Part shown: positions 58,095 to 64,000 of the stretch, in pieces | How positions within the stretch are numbered: the stretch's first letter is position 1 | How the letters are laid out: each line of letters begins with the position of its first letter | Translations under genes and position numbers: made by a program | Source of the DNA: Pseudomonas fluorescens | Lineage (GTDB): Bacteria > Pseudomonadota > Gammaproteobacteria > Pseudomonadales > Pseudomonadaceae | Reading direction: 5' to 3' | DNA length: 64,000 bases | NCBI RefSeq assembly: GCF_001648775.1 | Contig: NZ_LVEJ01000001.1 | Coordinates: 124,001-188,000 of the forward strand | The notes under the pieces: generated by a model | Database searches by the model: none | Seen by the model: only the letters and a program-made list of their open reading frames with translations | Told to the model about the DNA's origin: nothing

Positions 58095-58802
58095 TCACGC
58101 CGTGGCGGGGGCGATGAAGGAAATTCCGGTGCGCAGTGCAGCGTTGCGCACGTGTTCCTGCATGGCTTTTTGCGCAGCGCCGGACGCCCGGCGTGCGAGG
58201 GCGCGCAGAATCTTGCGGTGTTCCTGCCAGGTTTCCATGGCGCGTTCGGCGCGGATGAACGGCAGTTTCTGGCTCTCGAGAAACATTTCGGCACTGGCCG
58301 TGAGGATGCTCAGCATCGCCTGATTGCCGCTGGCCAGCAGGATGCGGCGGTGGAATTCGAAGTCGAGTTTCGCCGCCGCCTCAAAGTCGCCGACCTTCAA
58401 TTGCTCGCGCATGGCCGCCACGTTGTCTTCCAGCGCATCCAGATCGAACGTGCTCAACGTCACCGCCGCCAACCCTGCTGCAAACCCTTCGAGCGCATAG
58501 CGCAATTGAAAGATATCCAGCGGCGACGCCTGCGCCGCGAACGACCAGCCCGGCGCGCTGTCGCCACGCGACAATTCCACTGGCGACTGCACGAATACGC
58601 CCTTGCCCGGCTGAATGCTGACCACACCCAGCGCGCTCAGTGATGACAGCGCCTCACGCAACGACGCCCGGCTGACGCCCAGTTGCAGCGCCAGATCGCG
58701 CTGCGAAGGCAAGGCATCACCCGCGCCGAAACCCTGCTCGGTGATCAGTTTGCGGATCGCTTGCAGCGCCACTTCGGGTACCGCACGGGAAATCGAATTC
58801 AT
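58095..58802 (-). CDS. GntR-family regulator, FadR/FCD subgroup
   Basis: This is a 235-residue regulator. The winged helix at about 10-70 has ALQAIRKLITEQGFGAGDAL, LPSQRDLALQLGVSRASLREAL and GVVSIQPGKGVFV. The C-terminal FCD helical domain (about 85-225) has metal- or ligand-type residues in FEFHRRILLASGN and EHRKILRALARR. It is divergent from the amino-acid ABC operon, 256 bp away, and is likely its repressor. A near-palindrome in the gap (58931-58943) is a candidate operator. The start at 58802 (MNSISRAVPE) is chosen; upstream in-frame sequence is promoter. Confidence 0.9.
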   Translation of the reverse strand: MNSISRAVPEVALQAIRKLITEQGFGAGDALPSQRDLALQLGVSRASLREALSSLSALGVVSIQPGKGVFVQSPVELSRGDSAPGWSFAAQASPLDIFQLRYALEGFAAGLAAVTLSTFDLDALEDNVAAMREQLKVGDFEAAAKLDFEFHRRILLASGNQAMLSILTASAEMFLESQKLPFIRAERAMETWQEHRKILRALARRASGAAQKAMQEHVRNAALRTGISFIAPATA

Positions 58803-58930
58803 GGTTTTTCGGACGCGCCAGGCCAATGTGCGGCTAGTTGTAAAGCTATTCGCCGAGTCCGGCAAGTCGTGCCCCAGCGGGGTTCGGTGCTGCGGAGCGA
58901 TGCGCGATAGCGGTGCGAAAAACAACCTGA

Positions 58931-58943
58931 CTGTTCAGACCAG
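58931..58943. promoter_or_regulatory. Candidate GntR operator
   Basis: CTGTTCAGACCAG is a 13-bp imperfect palindrome (one mismatched pair) with the GT-N-AC-like layout common to FadR-type sites. It lies between the divergent regulator and transporter genes. Confidence 0.4.
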
Positions 58944-59058
58944 TAAGACCGAGCAAACCCGCTGAAACCGCGGCCTGCCGCGACGAAAGCCGTGTATTGG
59001 CACGGCCCGTGCTCTGTCCGAACGCAGAAATCACTTCTCGCCGATCCGGAGATTGTTC

Positions 59059-59844
59059 ATGACCAAGCGTTACAGCGCCCTCCTCGCCGCTCTGTTTTCC
59101 AGCCTGTTGCTCAGCCAGCTCCCGGCTCACGCCGACGGTCTCGAAGACGTGGTCAAACGCGGCACGCTGAAAGTCGCCGTGCCCCAGGACTTCCCGCCGT
59201 TCGGCTCGGTCGGCCCGGACATGAAACCGCGCGGTCTGGACATCGACACGGCGAAACTGCTGGCCGACCAGCTCAAGGTCAAACTCGAACTGACCCCGGT
59301 CAACAGCACCAACCGCATCCCGTTCCTCACCACCGGCAAGGTCGATCTGGTGATTTCCAGCCTCGGCAAAAACGCCGAGCGTGAAAAGGTCATCGACTTC
59401 TCCCGCGCCTACGCACCGTTCTACCTCGCCGTGTTCGGCCCGCCAGACGCTGCGATCGCCAGCCTCGACGACCTCAAGGGCAAGACCATCAGCGTCACCC
59501 GTGGCGCCATCGAAGACATCGAACTGACCAAGGTCGCCCCCGAAGGCGTGACCATCAAACGTTTCGAAGACAACAACTCGACCATCGCCGCTTACCTCGC
59601 CGGGCAGGTCGACCTGATCGCCAGCGGCAACGTGGTGATGGTCGCGATCAGCGAGAAGAACCCGAAACGCGTGCCGGCGCTGAAAGTGAAGCTCAAGGAC
59701 TCGCCGGTCTACGTTGGCGTGAACAAGAACGAAGCGGCGCTGCTGGCCAAGGTCAACGACATCCTGACCACCGCCAAGGCTGACGGCGCACTGGAAAAGA
59801 ATTCGCAGACCTGGCTGAAAGAGCCGCTGCCGGCCGATCTCTGA
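59059..59844 (+). CDS. Amino-acid-type ABC transporter periplasmic binding protein
   Basis: This is a 261-residue SBP_bac_3 protein with a signal peptide (MTKRYSALLAALFSSLLLSQ, cleavage after AHA) and mature start DGLEDVVKRGTLKVAVPQDF, followed by PRGLDIDTAKLLADQL and LISSLGKNAEREKVIDFSR-type motifs. I choose ATG 59059 because GGAG is seven bases upstream; a TTG two codons earlier is too close to it. It is the first gene of a four-gene importer. The ligand is probably a polar amino acid or opine, but this is not determined. Confidence 0.9.
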   Translation: MTKRYSALLAALFSSLLLSQLPAHADGLEDVVKRGTLKVAVPQDFPPFGSVGPDMKPRGLDIDTAKLLADQLKVKLELTPVNSTNRIPFLTTGKVDLVISSLGKNAEREKVIDFSRAYAPFYLAVFGPPDAAIASLDDLKGKTISVTRGAIEDIELTKVAPEGVTIKRFEDNNSTIAAYLAGQVDLIASGNVVMVAISEKNPKRVPALKVKLKDSPVYVGVNKNEAALLAKVNDILTTAKADGALEKNSQTWLKEPLPADL

Positions 59845-59865
59845 TCGGCTGCGCGGGAGACTTTC

Positions 59866-60534
59866 ATGGCTTATCAGTTCGATTTCATGCCGGTGGTGGA
59901 AAACACCGACCTGCTGCTGCGCGGGGCGCTGTTCACCCTTGAGCTGACGGCCATTGGCGCACTGCTCGGGGTTGGCGTCGGGATTGTCGGCGCGCTGGTG
60001 CGGGCGTGGAACATCCGCCCGTTCTCGGCAATCTTCGGCGTCTACGTCGAGTTGATCCGCAACACGCCGTTTCTGGTGCAGTTGTTTTTCATCTTCTTCG
60101 GCCTGCCGTCGCTGGGCGTGCAGATTTCCGAGTGGCAGGCGGCGGTGCTGGCGATGGTGATCAACCTTGGCGCCTATTCGACGGAAATTATCCGCGCGGG
60201 CATTCAGGCGATTCAGCGCGGGCAACTGGAAGCCGCAGCAGCGCTGGCGATGACGCGCTTCGAGGCGTTCCGCCACGTGGTCCTGCTGCCGGCGCTGGGC
60301 AAGGTCTGGCCGGCGCTGAGCAGCCAGATCATCATCGTCATGCTCGGCTCGGCGGTGTGTTCGCAGATCGCTACCGAAGAGCTGAGCTTCGCTGCCAACT
60401 TCATTCAGTCGCGCAACTTCCGCGCCTTTGAAACCTACGCGCTGACCACGCTGATCTACCTGTGCATGGCGCTGCTGATTCGCCAACTGCTCAACTGGAT
60501 CGGCCGGCGCTACATCAGCAGGAGCCGCGCATGA
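59866..60534 (+). CDS. Amino-acid-type ABC transporter permease 1
   Basis: This is a 222-residue HisM/HisQ-family inner-membrane permease with about five membrane segments, the ELIRNTPFLVQLFFIFFGLP signature and coupling loop QLEAAAALAMTRFEAF. It starts 21 bases after the binding-protein gene and overlaps the next permease by four bases (ATGA). Confidence 0.93.
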   Translation: MAYQFDFMPVVENTDLLLRGALFTLELTAIGALLGVGVGIVGALVRAWNIRPFSAIFGVYVELIRNTPFLVQLFFIFFGLPSLGVQISEWQAAVLAMVINLGAYSTEIIRAGIQAIQRGQLEAAAALAMTRFEAFRHVVLLPALGKVWPALSSQIIIVMLGSAVCSQIATEELSFAANFIQSRNFRAFETYALTTLIYLCMALLIRQLLNWIGRRYISRSRA

Positions 60535-61181
60535 GCGATTTCACCTTCTGGGACATCCTGCGCAACCTGCTCGTCGGCCTGCAATGGACGCTCGCGTTGT
60601 CGCTGGTGGCGTTTATAGGCGGCGGCCTCGTCGGGCTGCTGATCCTGATCATGCGCATCTCGAAAAACACGCTGTCGAGCAGCATTGCGCGCACTTGGAT
60701 CGAGCTGTTTCAAGGCACGCCACTGTTGATGCAGCTGTTTCTGGTGTTCTTCGGCGTAGCCTTGGCCGGGATCGAAATCTCACCGTGGATGGCCGCAGCG
60801 ATTGCCTTGACCTTGTTCACCAGTGCTTATCTGGCGGAGATCTGGCGCGGTTGCGTCGAGTCGATCGCGCATGGCCAGTGGGAAGCGTCGGCGAGTCTGG
60901 CGCTCAATCCTTTGGAGCAACTGCGCTACGTGATCCTGCCGCAAGCGCTGCGCATTGCCGTGGCGCCGACCGTGGGTTTCTCGGTGCAAGTGGTCAAAGG
61001 CACCGCCGTGACCTCGATCATCGGTTTCACCGAGCTGACCAAGACCGGCGGCATGCTCGCCAACGCCACATTTGAACCGTTCATGGTCTACGGCCTCGTC
61101 GCCCTCGGCTACTTCCTGCTCTGCTACCCCTTGTCCCTCAGTGCGCGCTATCTGGAAAGGAGACTGCATGCCTCTGCTTAG
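60531..61181 (+). CDS. Amino-acid-type ABC transporter permease 2
   Basis: This is a 216-residue HisM/HisQ-family permease with ELFQGTPLLMQLFLVFFGVA and the coupling loop QWEASASLALNPLEQL. It pairs with the preceding permease. The start at ATG 60531 is set by the four-base overlap with the upstream gene; longer frames lie inside it. Its end overlaps the ATPase gene by 14 bases. Confidence 0.93.
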   Translation: MSDFTFWDILRNLLVGLQWTLALSLVAFIGGGLVGLLILIMRISKNTLSSSIARTWIELFQGTPLLMQLFLVFFGVALAGIEISPWMAAAIALTLFTSAYLAEIWRGCVESIAHGQWEASASLALNPLEQLRYVILPQALRIAVAPTVGFSVQVVKGTAVTSIIGFTELTKTGGMLANATFEPFMVYGLVALGYFLLCYPLSLSARYLERRLHASA

Positions 61182-61905
61182 AATTTCCGCCCTGCATAAA
61201 TACTACGGCGATCACCACGTGCTCAAAGGCATCGACCTCAGCGTCGAGGAAGGCCAGGTGGTGGCGATCATCGGCCGCAGCGGCTCGGGCAAATCCACCC
61301 TGCTGCGCACGCTTAATGGTCTGGAGTCGATCAATGACGGCGTGATCGAAGTCGACGGCGAATACCTCGACGCCGCCCGCGCTGATCTGCGCAGCTTGCG
61401 GCAGAAGGTCGGCATGGTCTTTCAGCAGTTCAATCTGTTCCCGCACCTGACGGTGGGCGAAAACGTCATGCTCGCGCCGCAAGTGGTGCAGAAAGTGCCG
61501 AAAGCCAAGGCTGCGGAACTGGCGCGGCAGATGTTGGAGCGGGTCGGTCTGGGGGAAAAATTCGACGCCTTCCCTGATCGATTGTCCGGCGGCCAGCAAC
61601 AGCGCGTGGCGATTGCCCGGGCATTGGCGATGTCGCCGAAGGTATTGCTGTGCGATGAGATCACCTCGGCGCTCGACCCGGAACTGGTCAACGAAGTGCT
61701 CAGCGTGGTGCGGCAATTGGCCAGGGAAGGCATGACGCTGATCATGGTCACCCACGAAATGCGCTTTGCCCGCGAGGTCGGGGATAAATTGGTGTTCATG
61801 CACCATGGCAAGGTGCATGAAGTGGGGGATCCGAAGGTGTTGTTTGCCCATCCGCAGACGGCGGAGCTGGCGAACTTTATTGGCACAGTAGAAGCGACAG
61901 CCTGA
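61168..61905 (+). CDS. Amino-acid-type ABC transporter ATP-binding protein
   Basis: This 245-residue ATPase of the HisP/GlnQ type has Walker A GRSGSGKST at 36-44, the Q-loop VFQQFNLFPHLTV, signature LSGGQQQRVAIARAL, Walker B VLLCDEITSALD and the switch histidine in VTHEMRFARE. AAAGGAGA precedes ATG 61168. It is the last gene of the operon controlled, by inference, by the divergent GntR regulator. A REP pair follows. Confidence 0.94.
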   Translation: MPLLRISALHKYYGDHHVLKGIDLSVEEGQVVAIIGRSGSGKSTLLRTLNGLESINDGVIEVDGEYLDAARADLRSLRQKVGMVFQQFNLFPHLTVGENVMLAPQVVQKVPKAKAAELARQMLERVGLGEKFDAFPDRLSGGQQQRVAIARALAMSPKVLLCDEITSALDPELVNEVLSVVRQLAREGMTLIMVTHEMRFAREVGDKLVFMHHGKVHEVGDPKVLFAHPQTAELANFIGTVEATA

Positions 61906-61932
61906 AAGATCTTCTGAGGCAGTGATGACCTC

Positions 61933-61996
61933 TTCGCGAGCAAGCTCGCTCCCACATTGGAATGCGGTCACCTGTGGGAGCGAGCCTGCTCGCGAA
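61933..61996. repeat. Short REP pair, CGCGAA ends outward
   Basis: TTCGCGAGCAAGCTCGCTCC and the inverse of its CCTGCTCG variant are separated by about 16 bp. It lies between the amino-acid ABC operon and ppx. Confidence 0.9.
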
Positions 61997-62113
61997 TGGC
62001 CGCGCCGCGGTCTCAAGCTTTTCTGCGCTGAATCAACGGTTTGAACCATGCGCGTTGGCGCCAGCGTTTGATCGTGGCACGATGTCGAGGTTATCGACCG
62101 AGACCCCCTGACC

Positions 62114-63616
62114 ATGCCGCAATCCCAAGCCAAGAATCTGTCCCTGATCGCCGCAATCGACCTGGGCTCCAACAGCTTTCACATGGTCGTGGCCAAGGCC
62201 CAGAACGGCGAAATCCGCATTCTCGAGCGCCTCGGCGAGAAAGTTCAGCTGGCTGCCGGCATCGACGATGAGCGCAAGCTCAACGAAGAATCGATGCAAC
62301 GCGGCCTCGATTGTCTCAAGCGTTTTGCCCAACTGATCAACGGTATGCCGCTGGGCGCCGTGCGTATCGTTGGCACCAACGCCTTGCGTGAAGCGCGCAA
62401 CCGCCTCGAATTCATCCACCGCGCCGAAGAAATCCTCGGTCATCCGGTGGAAGTCATCTCCGGCCGCGAAGAAGCGCGGCTGATTTATCTGGGCGTGTCG
62501 CACACCCTCGCCGACACCCCGGGCAAACGTCTGGTCGCCGACATCGGCGGCGGCAGTACCGAGTTCATCATCGGTCAGCGTTTCGAGCCGCTGCTGCGCG
62601 AAAGTCTGCAGATGGGTTGCGTCAGCTTCACCCAGCGCTACTTCAAGGATGGCAAGATCACCCCGGCCCGCTACGCCCAGGCGTACACGGCGGCGCGGCT
62701 GGAGATCATGAGCATCGAACACGCCCTGCACCGCCTGACCTGGGATGAAGCCATCGGCTCCTCGGGCACCATCCGCGCCATCGGCTTGGCCCTGAAGGCT
62801 GGTGGTCATGGCACCGGTGAGGTGAATGCCGAAGGTCTGGCCTGGCTCAAGCGTCGCCTGTTCAAGCTCGGCGACGTCGACAAGATCGATTTCGAAGGCA
62901 TCAAGCCGGATCGCCGGACAATCTTCCCGGCGGGTCTGGCGATTCTCGAAGCGATTTTCGACGCCCTCGAACTGCAACGCATGGATCACTGCGACGGCGC
63001 CCTGCGTGAAGGCGTGCTCTACGACCTGCTCGGACGTCATCATCACGAAGACGTGCGCGAGCGCACCCTGACCTCGCTGATGGAGCGTTACCACGTCGAC
63101 CTCGAGCAGGCGGCACGGGTCGAACGCAAAGCCTTGCACGCGTTCGATCAAGTTGCGGTGGACTGGGAGCTGGATGACGGCATCTGGCGCGAACTCCTTG
63201 GCTGGGCGGCGAAAGTGCACGAAGTCGGCCTCGATATCGCTCACTATCACTACCACAAACACGGCGCCTACCTGATCGAGCACTCGGACCTCGCGGGCTT
63301 CTCCCGTGAAGACCAACAGATGCTCGCGCTATTGGTGCGTGGCCACCGCCGCAACATTCCCAAAGACAAGTTTGCCGACTTCGGCGACGACGGTGACAAG
63401 CTGATTCGCCTGTGCGTGCTGCTGCGCTTTGCGATCCTGTTCCACCACATTCGTGGCACCCAGACGATGCCGCAGGTGGTGTTGCACGCCAAGGGCAATA
63501 CCCTGGATGTGGAATTCCCGGAGAACTGGCTGGATGAGAATCAGCTGACTCAGGCGGATTTCGGGCTTGAGGCGGATTGGCTGACGCGGGTGGGGATTGT
63601 ACTTAACGTTCACTGA
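62114..63616 (+). CDS. ppx: Exopolyphosphatase Ppx
   Basis: This is a 500-residue Ppx/GppA enzyme with the actin-like ATPase-fold motifs [18 protein letters not shown] at the N-terminus, the [22 protein letters not shown] segment ([18 protein letters not shown]), [15 protein letters not shown] and a C-terminal HD-like helical domain ([20 protein letters not shown]). It removes phosphate from polyphosphate ends. It is convergent with ppk, whose 3' end is at the window edge, as in other pseudomonads. A strong terminator follows. Confidence 0.95.
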   Translation: MPQSQAKNLSLIAAIDLGSNSFHMVVAKAQNGEIRILERLGEKVQLAAGIDDERKLNEESMQRGLDCLKRFAQLINGMPLGAVRIVGTNALREARNRLEFIHRAEEILGHPVEVISGREEARLIYLGVSHTLADTPGKRLVADIGGGSTEFIIGQRFEPLLRESLQMGCVSFTQRYFKDGKITPARYAQAYTAARLEIMSIEHALHRLTWDEAIGSSGTIRAIGLALKAGGHGTGEVNAEGLAWLKRRLFKLGDVDKIDFEGIKPDRRTIFPAGLAILEAIFDALELQRMDHCDGALREGVLYDLLGRHHHEDVRERTLTSLMERYHVDLEQAARVERKALHAFDQVAVDWELDDGIWRELLGWAAKVHEVGLDIAHYHYHKHGAYLIEHSDLAGFSREDQQMLALLVRGHRRNIPKDKFADFGDDGDKLIRLCVLLRFAILFHHIRGTQTMPQVVLHAKGNTLDVEFPENWLDENQLTQADFGLEADWLTRVGIVLNVH

Positions 63617-63631
63617 GTCTCGATTGGACAT

Positions 63632-63663
63632 AAAAAAGGCGATCCTTCTGGATCGCCTTTTTT
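63632..63663. terminator. Terminator between ppx and ppk
   Basis: AAAAAAGGCGATCC-TTCT-GGATCGCCTTTTTT is a perfect stem with A and T runs, usable from both sides. Confidence 0.92.
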
Positions 63664-63707
63664 ATTTAGTGTTCGGCTGGGATTTAGTGGTGCGCGTGAG
63701 ATCGATG

Positions 63708-63856
63708 CCCCTCACCCCAGCCCTCTCCCGAGGGAGAGGGAGCTGATTTGTGGGCTTTTCAAATCCTGAGTTCGACTCGGTATTGCAAGTCGGCGTAACC
63801 CTGACATCCACCTCGGTCAGTCCCCTCTCCCTCTGGGAGAGGGTTAGGGTGAGGGG
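63708..63856. repeat. CTCACCC-type palindromic intergenic repeat, copy 3 (inverted)
   Basis: This 149-bp element is in the opposite orientation to copies 1 and 2. It starts CCCCTCACCCCAGCCCTCTC and ends GGGAGAGGGTTAGGGTGAGG. The interior TGAGTTCGACTCG and ACCTCGGTCAGTCCC are the complements of interior parts of the other copies. It lies just past the ppk stop codon. Confidence 0.88.
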
Positions 63857-63859
63857 CTC

Positions 63860-64000
63860 TTAGCTGCTTACCGGAAGGATGGGGCTACCCAACCGTTCCA
63901 GCAACGTCGCCTGCGCACTCCTCGGGTTCTGGTTGCCGGTCGGCGTGTTGCGAATGTATCGGCCATCCGACTGCAAGCTCCAGCTATGAGTGTTATCAGT
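63860..64000 (-). CDS. ppk: Polyphosphate kinase, C-terminal fragment (cut by window edge)
   Basis: Forty-six codons and a TAA stop are inside the window. The frame reads DNTHSWSLQSDGRYIRNTPT, then a short basic/polar tail ending LERLGSPILPVSS. This resembles the WSLQxDGxYxR end of Ppk1 proteins, and convergence with ppx matches the usual ppx/ppk arrangement. The catalytic parts lie outside the window, so the call rests on the tail motif and synteny. Confidence 0.8.
   Translation of the reverse strand, partial: TDNTHSWSLQSDGRYIRNTPTGNQNPRSAQATLLERLGSPILPVSS

Overview
The window is a GC-rich chromosomal segment of a fluorescent pseudomonad (Pseudomonas fluorescens group). I base this on a complete spu polyamine locus, an ssuEADCBF-type sulfonate operon next to a 1-Cys peroxiredoxin, an OprD-family porin, DUF2388, separate argA and argE genes, and many intergenic REP palindromes of the GTGGGAGCGAGCTTGCTCGC class. 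Gene order from argA to ppk follows what I remember of P. aeruginosa PAO1. It is mostly core genome: I see no phage, transposase, CRISPR array, toxin-antitoxin pair or defence island.

Layout. (1) 1-2060: a CTCACCC-type repeat, then a GlxA-like AraC regulator divergent from an HD-domain hydrolase. (2) 2204-12674: the spu locus on the minus strand, running spuB, spuC (catabolism), spuD, spuE (binding proteins), spuF, spuG, spuH (transporter). spuI is divergent. Between spuB and spuI lies a 118-codon relic of the gamma-glutamyl-GABA hydrolase gene spuA, lacking the catalytic core. A TetR gene follows. (3) 13768-22429: sulfur-starvation genes ssuE, A, D, C, B, F, then lsfA, an oprD-family porin and a tauA-like binding protein without its transporter. 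(4) 22542-31531: argA, argE, a CYTH-CHAD protein, an Lrp regulator divergent from an ACT-like small protein, a stand-alone GspE-like ATPase, an SPFH/NfeD pair and a DUF2388 protein.

(5) 31719-39384: glycine cleavage genes gcvT, gcvH, gcvP and a two-gene ferric-iron ABC module. (6) 39601-45962: ygfB-pepP-ubiH-DUF4442-ubiI on the minus strand, divergent from a TIGR02449 gene, zapA, 6S RNA and ygfA. E. coli keeps the same neighbourhood. (7) 45999-53967: a 51-codon membrane protein, an EVE protein, a FliL-like protein, a quinone oxidoreductase, a histidine phosphatase, glpT, chaC and a ubiD-flavoreductase pair. (8) 54048-64000: an OafA-type acyltransferase, rho, trxA, a GntR-controlled amino-acid ABC transporter, ppx and the 3' end of ppk.

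Metabolic themes are polyamine uptake and catabolism through gamma-glutamylation, sulfonate-sulfur scavenging, arginine synthesis, one-carbon metabolism and ubiquinone hydroxylation. The most interesting items are the decayed spuA, a motif shared by the three sulfur-related promoters, a REP pair whose two arms carry the same extra 17-bp block and still pair perfectly over 39 bp, three copies of a 148-192 bp MITE-like repeat, and the ACT-like gene beside an Lrp regulator. Nothing here looks like a complete undescribed system.
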